From the NCBI RefSeq assembly GCF_003313325.1, contig NZ_QMHQ01000002.1:806001-870000 (forward strand): 64,000 nt of DNA, in the 5' to 3' direction. The DNA is from Pedobacter namyangjuensis (GTDB lineage: Bacteria; Bacteroidota; Bacteroidia; Sphingobacteriales; Sphingobacteriaceae). Positions 51,757 through 60,809 of this stretch are shown here, piece by piece; within the stretch, counting starts at the first letter, position 1, and each line of letters begins with the position of its first letter. The notes under the pieces are model-generated. The model searched no databases. It was not told the origin of the DNA and saw only the letters and a program-made list of their open reading frames with translations. The translations under genes were made by a program, and so were the position numbers.

Positions 51757-52206
51757 TTAGCTTATTGAAATCTGGCGGACCACATTTTTGGCCTCTTGAA
51801 GTTTCGCGATCTCAATACGGAGTATCCCGTCGATATATTTCGCGTGGATCGCGTCATGGTCAGCGCTGTCCGGAAGGGTAAAAGTACGGTTGAATGAGCC
51901 GTAGCTGAACTCCTTTCTCGTGAAGTTTTTTCCCTGATCTTCGTTCGAGTCTTCCTTCTGAACGGAAACGGTCATCATCCCGCGTTCAAGATTGATCCTG
52001 AAATCTTCCTTTGCAAGACCTGGAGCCGCCAGCTCGACCTGGAAATTATCGGCCGTTTCGCAGATGTTCACCGCCGGTACAAGTGCCATATCCCCTCCGG
52101 AAAAAAAGCTATCGGTAAAGATGGAATCGAATACCCCGCCGAAAGTCGGCACCATCGCTCTTAGGTTGTTGTTTGGTTTGTCTGAATTGAATTTAACCAG
52201 TGTCAT
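51757..52206 (-). CDS. Hsp20/alpha-crystallin small heat-shock protein
   Basis: 149 residues, normal length. The alpha-crystallin domain (about 45-140) has VNICETADNFQVELAAPGL, the KEDFRINLERGMMTVSV strand, RKEFSYGSFNRTFTLP and the closing DGILRIEIAK (the G-x-L motif). The C-terminal tail VVRQISIS contains the I-x-I docking motif. It is an ATP-independent chaperone of the cytosol. The start has an unusually strong Shine-Dalgarno (AAGGAGG, complement of 52215-52221, 8 nt before ATG), rare in this window and consistent with very high translation under stress. Confidence 0.95.
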   Translation of the reverse strand: MTLVKFNSDKPNNNLRAMVPTFGGVFDSIFTDSFFSGGDMALVPAVNICETADNFQVELAAPGLAKEDFRINLERGMMTVSVQKEDSNEDQGKNFTRKEFSYGSFNRTFTLPDSADHDAIHAKYIDGILRIEIAKLQEAKNVVRQISIS

Positions 52207-52214
52207 CGGTTTTT

Positions 52215-52221
52215 CCTCCTT
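52215..52221 (-). promoter_or_regulatory. Strong ribosome binding site of hsp20
   Basis: AAGGAGG on the minus strand, 8 nt before the ATG at 52206. Most genes of this window lack a recognisable Shine-Dalgarno, so this one stands out. Confidence 0.7.
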
Positions 52222-52590
52222 AATTGTTTTTTAATGATTGAAACTATGATTAATTAAAACGGGAACCCTGTCCCGAAATCGGTTCATCAACCCGCATGCC
52301 AATGCAAAAAGAGCTGTTCCAAGCTGAAAAAAGTTCAGGAAAAACGAAAAAATTTCAGTTCCTGGTTGACATTTTTTCAGACCCGCTTACCAAAAAACGA
52401 AACTCGACGTATTTTTGCACCGGGTATTTGACGGGTTAAACCATGAACGAGATGGCGGTACAACGCCCGGACCACGATCTGATTAGAAAAAGCCCCTGGA
52501 GAAAACAATTTCAAGTAAGATGCCACCTGGTATTCTTTCTTCCAAAACCTGGCCTACGGAAATGCTGATTGTTAAGGTGCGAACTACAAT
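52222..52590. other. Intergenic region upstream of hsp20 with interrupted inverted repeat
   Basis: About 370 bp. At about 52327-52381 lie paired blocks GAAAAAA ... CAGGAA and TTCCTG ... TTTTTTC flanking an A-rich loop. This is a long imperfect hairpin upstream of hsp20 and just after the large kinase gene (which ends at 52591). No gene recognised; it may be a terminator or a regulatory leader. Confidence 0.35.
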
Positions 52591-55299
52591 CTAATAAGCT
52601 TCGTGGTGCAGCGGGATTTCAAAATAAAAACTTGATCCTTTACCGAATTCGCTCTCTGCCCAGATTTTACCTCCATGCCTTTCGATAATTTCGGCACTCA
52701 GGTAAAGTCCGATTCCAAATCCTGAAATGTTGCTGTTGCCATGCACACGGTAATAGCGCTCAAAAACCTTCTTAAGGTCGCCAGGCTTAAGGCCCTGCAC
52801 TTGATCGGCAACACTAACCCTGGCCATATTGCCGACAATGGTGCACTTTAGGAGCACTTCTGACCTGTCATTGGAATATTTGATTGCATTGCTTAAAAGG
52901 TTCGATAGTACATTCCCTATCTTGTCCTTGTCGGCGAACACCGTTATTCCCCTACATTGCCCGTATAAGATCCTGTGGCTCGACTGCTGGTGTTCCATAT
53001 CCGCAACTATTTCTACGATAAGGTCCTGGAGATCAAAAGCGGATTTATCCAATACTATCTTGCCCGACTCCAGGCGGGAAATATTCAGAAAACCGTTGAT
53101 CATTCGCGACATTTTATCTACTTGTCGGGCGGCAATGTCAAGCGAGTCCATTAACCGTTGGTTCTGTCCCTTTTCTGCGGTTTTACGAAGGAGTTGAACG
53201 TGCCCTTTTAAGGAGGTCAATGGTGTTTTTAGCTCATGGCTTACCATGCCTATGAAATCATTTTTCCTCAGTTCATCCAATTTCCGCTCGGTAATCTCGT
53301 GCATAACCCCGGTAAAGTAGCTGTCGATGCCATTGTTGTCCAATTGTACGGTTCCGATTCCCCTTAGCCACCTCAATTTCTGGTCCCGAAAACCTACTAC
53401 CGGGTATTCGCTATCGAAACGGGTTCCATTTGCAATCGCATACTCGACCTGCTGTGCTACTTGTTGACGGTAATCTTCATGAATTTGACCAATGGTAGCC
53501 TCATAGGTCATTTGCTCATCTGCATGGAATCCAAAAAGCTCTTTTAGTTTTGCCGAAGGCATAAAAACCTTGTCCCTGACAGTAATATAGAAAGAGCCAA
53601 GTTCGGCAGCGTCGATGGCCATGCGAAGGCTCTCCTCGGCCCGTTCAACTTTTTTCATCGACAGATAAGGATCGGTTATGTCCATTATCACTCCTGTAAA
53701 GTCCATATATTCTCCGGAGCGGTCCTGCTTCAGGTTACCTACCGCACGCAACCACCGTAATCTTTTATCACGTTTGCCGATCACCGGATAACTGATATCA
53801 TAATGGCCGCCCGAGGCAATCGTTGCTTCCAGGTGTCTTTCAACTTCTTTCCTATGCTCCTCACCGATCTGCGCTATCAGGCCAGGAATTGTGACCGTAT
53901 CCGATGGTAGGAATCCGAAAAGTTCCTTTAATCTGTCGGATGCGACCAGTTTCCTGGTCTCGGCATTGATCCACCAGGTCCCAAAATCCGCAGCTTCGAT
54001 GGCAAGCCTTAAGGCACTTTCGGCCTGTTCTACCTTTTGACGAGAGAATACAAGCTCTGTGATGTCTGTGGCAGTCACCAATATGCTGTCAACTTGGCCA
54101 TCCTTGTCGAGCAACGGCTGGTAGACGAAATTCACGAACAGCTCCCTGCCCTGCAGCACTGACCGCACCTCGTTACCCGTGTAGGTTTCCCCGGAGGTAA
54201 ATACGTTATCCAAAATTGCCGGAAAAAGCTGGCCTGCTAATTCTGGAAGGGCCTCTATCAACGGCATTCCTATCACATTTATATTTTTGCCCCACAGGTC
54301 TAGGATCTTCGCGTTTGCGGTGTCGATGATCATTCCCCTACCAACCAGTAGCGCTATAGCTACCGGTGCATTGGCGATCATATAACGGAGCTTGGTTTCG
54401 CTAAGGTTCAGTTTTTCCAACGCAGCTCCCAGCAAGTCCTGCGAAGCTATCAGCTCCTCATTTGAGCTAACAAGTTCTTTATTAGCCGCTTCCACTTCCC
54501 CGTTCAATATTTCCAAATCATGCGAAAGCCTGAGTTTTTCCCGTTCCTGTTGCCTATGTTCGGTAACGTCGCGGGTGGTGCCAGATACTGCGGTTACTTT
54601 TCCCAGCGCGTCGAAGACGGGCATTAGAATATAATCATAGACGCGTTTCCCCAGGGTCGCGTGAGGAAAGGAAACTTCGCCACGGACAGGCTTTCCAGTT
54701 GCAATAATAGCATCGATTTCACGCTCGTGCATCTGCGCATGCCAAGGTTCGTAGCCATTTTCCAACAGGCTTTTGCCAATCGCATCGTCCCATGTTTTGC
54801 CCCACATCTCCAGAAGCGCCCTGTTGGCATAGGTAAATGTATAGTCCAGCGCGAAAACATAAATAAGGTCGGGCGTGTTGGATGTTATCGTTTCATACAT
54901 CTGCTGCAGCCTTTCGGCATGTTCAAGTGCGGATTTTCGCTGGGAGATATCACTTGCCGCACCAAACCATTCGACGATTCCGCCATCCGCATCAAGGATA
55001 GGGACTGCCCTAGAGGCTGTCCATCCCGTTGAGCCGTCCGCCCTAAGCACCCTATGCTCCAACTCAAAAACTCCTTTGGTAGCCAAAGCTTTGGATATGG
55101 CAGAGTTGACCAGCGCTATGTCCAGCGGATGTACATTGCGTTCGCGCCAATCCTTAACCGGCCTGTCGCTGCTCTTTAAAAAACCGCGACCGTCCAGCTC
55201 GTGCATTATCTCCCAATCAGCGCTCATGCGATATATAACATCTGATGTTGCGCTAACCAGTGCCCTAAAACGTTCCGCAATAGCTATTCCTTCACTCAT
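52591..55299 (-). CDS. Large multi-PAS sensor histidine kinase
   Basis: 902 residues without TM segments. Five PAS/PAC units are visible (about 5-125, 128-248, 310-425, 430-550, 555-675), with WLRAVGNLKQDRSGEYMDFT and WLRGIGTVQLDNNGIDSYFT as two near-repeat PAC ends. A coiled coil lies at about 250-305. The HisKA H-box is IGMVSHELKTPLTSLKGHVQ, and HATPase_c has NVLSNLLSNAIKYSN and GFGIGLYLSAEIIERHGG. It is a soluble kinase, probably a paralogue of the one at 28732. No response regulator is nearby. A PAS-only protein gene lies upstream on the same strand. Confidence 0.92.
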   Translation of the reverse strand: MSEGIAIAERFRALVSATSDVIYRMSADWEIMHELDGRGFLKSSDRPVKDWRERNVHPLDIALVNSAISKALATKGVFELEHRVLRADGSTGWTASRAVPILDADGGIVEWFGAASDISQRKSALEHAERLQQMYETITSNTPDLIYVFALDYTFTYANRALLEMWGKTWDDAIGKSLLENGYEPWHAQMHEREIDAIIATGKPVRGEVSFPHATLGKRVYDYILMPVFDALGKVTAVSGTTRDVTEHRQQEREKLRLSHDLEILNGEVEAANKELVSSNEELIASQDLLGAALEKLNLSETKLRYMIANAPVAIALLVGRGMIIDTANAKILDLWGKNINVIGMPLIEALPELAGQLFPAILDNVFTSGETYTGNEVRSVLQGRELFVNFVYQPLLDKDGQVDSILVTATDITELVFSRQKVEQAESALRLAIEAADFGTWWINAETRKLVASDRLKELFGFLPSDTVTIPGLIAQIGEEHRKEVERHLEATIASGGHYDISYPVIGKRDKRLRWLRAVGNLKQDRSGEYMDFTGVIMDITDPYLSMKKVERAEESLRMAIDAAELGSFYITVRDKVFMPSAKLKELFGFHADEQMTYEATIGQIHEDYRQQVAQQVEYAIANGTRFDSEYPVVGFRDQKLRWLRGIGTVQLDNNGIDSYFTGVMHEITERKLDELRKNDFIGMVSHELKTPLTSLKGHVQLLRKTAEKGQNQRLMDSLDIAARQVDKMSRMINGFLNISRLESGKIVLDKSAFDLQDLIVEIVADMEHQQSSHRILYGQCRGITVFADKDKIGNVLSNLLSNAIKYSNDRSEVLLKCTIVGNMARVSVADQVQGLKPGDLKKVFERYYRVHGNSNISGFGIGLYLSAEIIERHGGKIWAESEFGKGSSFYFEIPLHHEAY

Positions 55300-55565
55300 C
55301 TTTGCAAACTAACTTTTATTGCAAAATAATCAAAATAGCCAAAATATCGAAAATCTTTGAAAAAAGAAACCCTTGAAGGCGATCGTAATTGTCCAATCGC
55401 TATAGCATCCTGCTGATGATCAGGACCACGGTGCCATAGGATCGGAGGAAAGAAATCAATTGGATTAAGAGGTTTTCAATCGGTTAAAACTATCCGATAT
55501 TCCCTATGCCAGCGGAGTATTGAGCATCGCGGAGTGCAACATTGCGCAGGCCGTAAATCGAAAAC

Positions 55566-56129
55566 CTATCGACCGGAATGCTTGGACCTGACTACCAGAT
55601 CCAGTTCATCAACCGAAGACCTGATCATTCCCATCAGACCGAGCTGCTCTTCCCGGGATACTGCCCTTTCGAAAAGTTCGACCAGTCCCTGAAGGTTTGC
55701 GATCGGTTTTCTTATTACATGGGACTGGATGTGCTCGATGTGCTCCAGTGCGCTGGTGGTCTGCACCAGTGTAGTGATATCGTAACCGATACAAAAAATG
55801 CCCGAAGGATTACCGCTCTTGTCCATCAGCGCCCTGTAGTCCCATTGGGTAGCAATATAGCCACCCCTTCCATCATGTTTCCTCACCTTCGCCGGAAAAA
55901 CCAAATTAGGATACCTGAAGCACTGCGCCCCAACAGCCTGGCAGACAACGGTGTCTTCGGGATGCATGGTGATTGCGTAGTTCTTGCCCAGAAGGTTGCC
56001 ATGTTGAGGCTCAAAAACTTTACTGTAAAGGCTGTTTACGTACTGGTAGGTACTATCCATACCGACGCTTATCAGATAGAACGTACTGGAATTGTCCAGC
56101 AGATTCCTTAGGGGCTCAAAACTTTCCAT
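55566..56129 (-). CDS. PAS-domain protein with truncated kinase-like helix pair
   Basis: 187 residues from the ATG at 56129 (MESFEPLRNLLDNS); the earlier frame start adds hydrophobic, non-signal-like residues. A PAS/PAC fold spans about 10-130, ending FCIGYDITTLVQ. A helical hairpin follows, with IEHIQSHVIRKPIANLQGLV, resembling the H-x-x-R-x-P-L-A HisKA dimerisation segment and keeping the His. There is no ATPase domain after it. It could be a regulator that pairs with another kinase or a truncated kinase. The large PAS kinase gene lies 266 bp downstream. Confidence 0.75.
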   Translation of the reverse strand: MESFEPLRNLLDNSSTFYLISVGMDSTYQYVNSLYSKVFEPQHGNLLGKNYAITMHPEDTVVCQAVGAQCFRYPNLVFPAKVRKHDGRGGYIATQWDYRALMDKSGNPSGIFCIGYDITTLVQTTSALEHIEHIQSHVIRKPIANLQGLVELFERAVSREEQLGLMGMIRSSVDELDLVVRSKHSGR

Positions 56130-56364
56130 AACTAAAACGCAATATAACCTATGCAACCCAGCCATGGGATTTGCAGCAAAAAAATTGCGTATAGGTTAAA
56201 TTGTGTTCGGCAAAACCATATCCAGTGCCCCCAACACTCGGCCGCGCTGAACCGATAGTTTCCGTCGCTTTTTTGATGAGCCATGCAAGACAGTTAATTG
56301 AGCTATACAGGAAAGTTTTTTCCGTTTTGCGCACATAGCTTTGTATGAATTTAAAATAACACAT

Positions 56365-57255
56365 ATGAGGACAATAGTTATGACCGGGGCAACATCAGGG
56401 ATTGGTGCAGCTGCATTAAAGCATTTTATGGCATTACCAGACACGAACATATTCATAGGTGCCCGGGCGGTTGGAGACCACCTTGGCCAAGGAAAGCAGC
56501 AGCTGCCACTGGACCTTTCCTCCCTGGAAAGCGTCCGTGCATTTAGCACTAGCATTCAAAAACAATTGGGAGACAGAAAGATCGACATACTGGTGTTAAA
56601 TGCAGGCATTAGGGCTGCCGACAACAAACAGCGGAGCGCGGAGGGTTTTGAATTGACATTTGCCACAAACCATCTGGCACACTACCTGCTTGCAAGGTTG
56701 CTGCTTTCCAATATGGCGGACGGCAGCAAAATTGTGATCACCACAAGTGACGCACACAACCCTGCTGTTGTTCACTTTGGCCCTAAAACATTAGACATTG
56801 GCGCATTGGCCCGTCCTACCGAAGAGAGTCCGAAAGGAATGGCGTTCTATGGCGCAACAAAACTCTGCAACCTGCTGACCGCAATTTCGCTGCAGGACAA
56901 ATTAGCGACGCAAAGCGATATCGGGGTAATCGCCTTCAATCCGGGGCTGACCGGAAATACTTCTTTGATGGGCAAACAATCCGTACCTTTGAAACTGATG
57001 GTACCGATTATCCGCCCTTTGTTTCAAATGATAGGCATCTTTAAGCCTGCATTTTTTATGGGGACGGCAAAACGTTCCGGAAAGGCTTTGGCCGAACTTG
57101 CGCTAGGCATAGCTGCACTTCCCAAGGGAAGGATCTATGCCTCGCTGGTACGGGGAAGACTTACCTTCCCCAACCCTTCGCAGCTTGCCCAGGACAAGGA
57201 TGCCCAAGATCGGTTATGGAAGGAAAGCGCGGCGATGGTAGGCCTTGATATATAG
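56365..57255 (+). CDS. Short-chain dehydrogenase (protochlorophyllide-reductase/retinol-dehydrogenase-like SDR)
   Basis: 296 residues from the ATG at 56365 (MRTIVMTGATSGIGAAALKH); the ATG at 56341 is less likely. Cofactor motif TGATSGIG at 7-14, the structural LVLNAG strand, and catalytic YGATK (Y-x-x-x-K). The NHLAHYLLARLLL and FNPGLTGNTSLMG segments are typical of the retinol dehydrogenase-like subfamily. The substrate is unknown. The AraC regulator gene starts 10 bp after the stop, so they form an operon, with the AraC protein probably controlling it. Confidence 0.88.
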   Translation: MRTIVMTGATSGIGAAALKHFMALPDTNIFIGARAVGDHLGQGKQQLPLDLSSLESVRAFSTSIQKQLGDRKIDILVLNAGIRAADNKQRSAEGFELTFATNHLAHYLLARLLLSNMADGSKIVITTSDAHNPAVVHFGPKTLDIGALARPTEESPKGMAFYGATKLCNLLTAISLQDKLATQSDIGVIAFNPGLTGNTSLMGKQSVPLKLMVPIIRPLFQMIGIFKPAFFMGTAKRSGKALAELALGIAALPKGRIYASLVRGRLTFPNPSQLAQDKDAQDRLWKESAAMVGLDI

Positions 57256-57265
57256 CAATCAAAAG

Positions 57266-58084
57266 ATGAAAAAGCATACAGAAAACCTATTTTCGGAATC
57301 CATCGTCTATTCCCTGGCTACGGCAAAGGCCACCGAATACGACAACCTGCTTTTGGAAAGCGTCCTGTTGATGCAGCTCTCGGGCGAGATGACCTTTGAA
57401 ACCTCTGGCGATAGGATTACTGCAAGACCAGGCGAGGTATACCTGGTTAGAAAGCACCAGTTCGTAAAAACCACCAAGACGCCAAAAAGCAACGGGCAGT
57501 ACAATGCCCTGATGTTTATCCTGAAAGAGGAAATACTTCGCGAGTACGCCCTAGAAAAGCAGCTGGGGACTAGCGCAAACTACCAGGGCAGAAAAAGCAT
57601 ACGTCTAGCAGAAAATGCCTATCTAAAGGGATTTTTCGACTCGCTGCTTCCCCATGTTCAGCATCCCAAGACACTTGCCGACCCGTTGAGCATTTTGAAA
57701 GTGAGAGAGGCAATCGAACTTCTGCTGTTGGGAAAACCAGAGCTCAAGGCCTTTCTTTTTGACTTTTCCGTGCCGCATAAAATTGATCTGGAAAAGTTTA
57801 TGCTAGCTAATTTCCGGTTCAATGTCCCGATCGACAAATTTGCGAAATTGACCGGGCGGAGCCTTGCCGGTTTCAAACGTGATTTTTCAAAATCATTTGG
57901 CATGTCTCCCAGGCGATGGCTGCAGCAAAAACGACTTACGGCAGCCCACGATGAATTGGAAAAAAGAAACAAAAAACCATCCTCAATTTATTTGGAGCTA
58001 GGCTTTGAGAGTCTATCCCATTTCTCCTATGCCTTTAAAAAGCAGTTCGGTTATTCACCCACCGAGCTAACCAGGTTTTCATAG
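57266..58084 (+). CDS. AraC-family transcriptional regulator
   Basis: 272 residues from the ATG at 57266 (MKKHTENLFSESIV); the in-frame TTG at 57245 overlaps the SDR stop. The N-terminal cupin-like domain (10-130) has LLMQLSGEMTFETSGD and GEVYLVRKHQFVK. The C-terminal double HTH includes FAKLTGRSLAGFKRDFSKSF and SIYLELGFESLSHFSYAFKK, with FGYSPTELT at the end. It is translated right after the SDR gene and most likely regulates it. Confidence 0.92.
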   Translation: MKKHTENLFSESIVYSLATAKATEYDNLLLESVLLMQLSGEMTFETSGDRITARPGEVYLVRKHQFVKTTKTPKSNGQYNALMFILKEEILREYALEKQLGTSANYQGRKSIRLAENAYLKGFFDSLLPHVQHPKTLADPLSILKVREAIELLLLGKPELKAFLFDFSVPHKIDLEKFMLANFRFNVPIDKFAKLTGRSLAGFKRDFSKSFGMSPRRWLQQKRLTAAHDELEKRNKKPSSIYLELGFESLSHFSYAFKKQFGYSPTELTRFS

Positions 58085-58527
58085 TTACCAATCTTTTAGT
58101 GAACAGCACAGATTTATGCTACTCATTGCTCAGCTTAAAATCGTAGATTTCAAATAAACCAAATTGTCCTGAGACAACAAGTAGCAAGTAGTATAGAAAG
58201 AAGATGTAAGGCGAGCGGCATTTGGCAAACCACAAATGCTACTTTCCTCGCTAAGCGTTGCTAAAGATCCATAACGGAACAGGGCTGTAAACATCCTCAT
58301 TTTCCTTAACTAACTTCCCAGCAATCAATGGTATGTACTACTGCATAAAAGACGCAAATGGATATTCGTGCTCAAGGGCGTTTGAACTTATACCTTTTGC
58401 AGGGAATACAGTAAGATTCGGATCTTTCTGTTGGTTAAGATTATGATCGTAACGCAATAGATTCGATAGCGATCGAAAAGGGTATTGGGACGAATCGATC
58501 TTGCAGCATATAAATTATTACTAGCAA
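58085..58527. other. Intergenic region with a modest hairpin
   Basis: About 440 bp. A GCATTTG/CAAATGC hairpin (58218-58239) with outer GCGAG/CTCGC pairing may end the AraC operon. No gene recognised otherwise. Confidence 0.4.
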
Positions 58528-58761
58528 TTAGCCTAGAGAACAATCTATAGAATGGGCCTTACGCTGAACCAGCCAAATAAATGGTGCGCTAGGACATAAG
58601 CCATCGAAATCTGCTTGGATGGTCTTCCCTAGCAACTGTCCACGTTCCTCTAATATCTCGCCCGGGTATAGTTGAACCCTTGCAAGGCTATCAACAGGTG
58701 GCCTGCCAATTTCTCTTTTTGCACTAAACAATATCGCTCCGCAGGATGTTGTTTGATGCAA
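58528..58761 (-). CDS. Possible small hypothetical protein
   Basis: 77 residues (MHQTTSCGAILFSAKREIGR ...), with codon use similar to neighbouring genes and a Cys near the start. It contains ARVQLYPGEILEERGQLLGK and ends HSIDCSLG. No family recognised. The start lies 32 bp from the divergent membrane-protein gene, which would allow a shared promoter region. It might also be a chance frame. Confidence 0.35.
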   Translation of the reverse strand: MHQTTSCGAILFSAKREIGRPPVDSLARVQLYPGEILEERGQLLGKTIQADFDGLCPSAPFIWLVQRKAHSIDCSLG

Positions 58762-58793
58762 GTCAGGACAGCTGATTTATTCAATTATTGCTT

Positions 58794-59219
58794 ATGGCAC
58801 TTAAAATTACTGGGTATATACTTTACGTTATGCTTTTCACCTACTGCTACTATTTCCTGAACAGGAAGATGTCCAACAAGTGGATCCTAATAATGTATCC
58901 TTTAATATTTGTTGCTGCGATCTACCCCATCAAAATATGGTTTGGCGCGGTCCGTCCTGTCTATGGCAACGCTTTCTCAGAAAGCTGGCTAAAGATCATC
59001 CTGATGAGCCTGGCAGGATTTACCCTTTTCAATTTTTTCTATGGTGTTATAAACCTGATGGTTGATGCACAGGTGGGCTTTCATAAAAGCTATGGCAGGC
59101 CTGACCTGAATCCTGTCAGGTACGTTATCGACCGGCAAAGCATTATCAAAAAAGGGTTCCATCTGTTTTTCTATACCGGAGGCATCCTATTGATCGGAAT
59201 CTGCTTTCTAAAATATTGA
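58794..59219 (+). CDS. Four-TM membrane protein
   Basis: 141 residues from the ATG at 58794. Hydrophobic segments at about 4-22, 29-47 (WILIMYPLIFVAAIYPIKIWF), 65-85 (IILMSLAGFTLFNFFYGVIN) and a C-terminal one (GFHLFFYTGGILLIGICFL). Family not recognised. It overlaps the next gene at the stop (TTGATC), so the two are translationally coupled and probably work together. Confidence 0.7.
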   Translation: MALKITGYILYVMLFTYCYYFLNRKMSNKWILIMYPLIFVAAIYPIKIWFGAVRPVYGNAFSESWLKIILMSLAGFTLFNFFYGVINLMVDAQVGFHKSYGRPDLNPVRYVIDRQSIIKKGFHLFFYTGGILLIGICFLKY

Positions 59220-60112
59220 TCGTTCATCCAGTGCACTACGAGACCGAAAATATAACCGTCGAGCAGGCCATAGCTAAGGGTCGAAGGACGATCCTGCTTC
59301 CCTGCCTGCTTATGCTGTTCGGGCCGGCTATGGCTATCTATTTAATTACCCGGCATGCGTACGCAATGATGCTCGCCCCCATGATCCTGTTGCTTGGCGC
59401 AGCTCTGGCAGCGATCTATCGTGCTTATGCGGTTCCCCGATGGAAGATATGGGCATTTTCCAAGGTAAGAAATGTCCATGAACTGAAAAGACGTGCCGAG
59501 TTCGCATGGCTGATGCCAAATGAAGAAAATGCAGGCATCAGAAAGTTTGAGCGTTGGACCGGCGAACAGAAACAGGCGTGGCTCGGGATCGAAAAAAAAT
59601 TTGATGCGCAGGACATTTTTGTTGAACGTCCGGAAGTTCCCGCCGAAACCAGGGTATATTTTGCCTGGTACAAAAAGCTATGGGTAATGCTGCTGGCGCT
59701 GATCACGCTGGGATTTGGCGCACTGCCCTATTTTTTCCTTGACCATGACCGCTCCCTTGCCAGCCTGGTCTGGCAGTGCGTAGTAGGAATATTCTTTGTC
59801 AGTTTGGGAGGTTGGCTATTTTACGAGTCCTTAAAGCAGCTCATCAACCGAAAGGCGCAGCTTGTCATGAATTCCTACGGGTTGGAAACCGCCGGTTCCG
59901 GATTCTGCAGCTGGTCGCAGATTCGCGACCTGAGGATCGTTCCCAGCGGCAATGGGCGTTACCGTACTTTCCATTTGAGGTACTGGGCAGATAACGTTTA
60001 TATTGATTTTGAACTGGATGGAATGACCATTGGAAGGAGAAAGCTGGACAGATACCTGCGCACATACCAGGGCAGGCATTCAATAGCCTACAAAAACCCA
60101 AAGCAATTATAG
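59216..60112 (+). CDS. Membrane protein with PH-like C-terminal domain
   Basis: 298 residues with a TTG start that overlaps the previous stop; a GTG at 59231 is an alternative. Two pairs of TM segments: about 25-70 (LLPCLLMLFGPAMAIYLIT, MMLAPMILLLGAALAAIY) and 160-205. A soluble middle domain is Trp/Glu-rich. The C-terminal part (QLVMNSYGLETAGSGFCSWS, then IRDLRIVPSGNGRYRTFHLR) looks like the bPH/YcxB-type domain found in many bacterial membrane proteins. Function unknown. Confidence 0.65.
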   Translation: MIVHPVHYETENITVEQAIAKGRRTILLPCLLMLFGPAMAIYLITRHAYAMMLAPMILLLGAALAAIYRAYAVPRWKIWAFSKVRNVHELKRRAEFAWLMPNEENAGIRKFERWTGEQKQAWLGIEKKFDAQDIFVERPEVPAETRVYFAWYKKLWVMLLALITLGFGALPYFFLDHDRSLASLVWQCVVGIFFVSLGGWLFYESLKQLINRKAQLVMNSYGLETAGSGFCSWSQIRDLRIVPSGNGRYRTFHLRYWADNVYIDFELDGMTIGRRKLDRYLRTYQGRHSIAYKNPKQL

Positions 60113-60475
60113 CCAACAGCAATTATTTTTTTGTTTGACAGCCATCGATCGGCATTTATAGGTTCTGGTAAATATAGCTGGACGAGCTGCAAAACGACTC
60201 ATATCATAGGCATACCCGGAAAAAAAACCTGACCGAAATGTACGTGATAAAAAGCCTTCGGTCATTCTAGCCTAGCCATGGATGCTGGTTCATGCATTTC
60301 CGCATGCTTTGCAGTGAAATGTTCTTCTTCCATCAATATGTTGCTGGCGTTTTCCCCTCCTGCATAATTCCGTGCAAGCCTGTACCAGCAAAAGCATTGA
60401 TTTCCGGCAAGAAAGCATGTAAGCTTTTACTGAACAGTAATCCAGTAGCCCCAATAAATAAGTAACTTTGCTTTT
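60113..60475. other. Intergenic region
   Basis: 363 bp between the membrane-protein pair and the alkyltransferase-like gene. No gene with credible start and family was found on either strand. Confidence 0.4.
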
Positions 60476-60808
60476 ATGTACAAAGACAGCAGCTTCTATG
60501 AACAGGTCCACCAGATCGCAAGGCTGATCCCAAAGGGAAGGGTTACGACCTATGGTGCCATTGCAAAGGCGCTGGGCGTCTCAAGCTCCTCGAGAATGGT
60601 CGGTAATGCCATGGCCCATGCCCATGACCCGAGACTTGGGGTACCCGGCCACCGCGTCGTAAACAGCAATGGAATGCTTACCGGCAAGCATCACTTTGAT
60701 TCCCCAACACAAATGGAGCAGCTGCTGGAAGCCGAAGGCATCATCGTTAAGGACGATCAGGTCCAGCACTTCGGCAAAGTATTCTGGGATCCGCTAGCGG
60801 AGATCTAG
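60476..60808 (+). CDS. Alkyltransferase-like (ATL) DNA damage protein
   Basis: 110 residues, the length of the C-terminal DNA-binding domain of O6-alkylguanine transferases. It has the helix-turn-helix region (IPKGRVTTYGAIAKALGVSS) and the Arg finger (R40 in SSRMVGNAMAHAHDP). The active-site motif P-C-H-R-V is P57-G58-H59-R60-V, so the alkyl-accepting Cys is Gly. ATL proteins (Atl1-type, usually P-W-H-R) bind O6-alkylguanine and pass it to nucleotide excision repair. It lies convergent with the DUF72 gene, stop codons 1 bp apart. Confidence 0.9.
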   Translation: MYKDSSFYEQVHQIARLIPKGRVTTYGAIAKALGVSSSSRMVGNAMAHAHDPRLGVPGHRVVNSNGMLTGKHHFDSPTQMEQLLEAEGIIVKDDQVQHFGKVFWDPLAEI

Positions 60809-60809
60809 C

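Noticed and set aside
60290..60511. Minus-strand frame with several Cys residues upstream of the ATL gene
   Set aside because: It overlaps the ATL start, and the possible Cys-rich reading has an upstream stop and no family.
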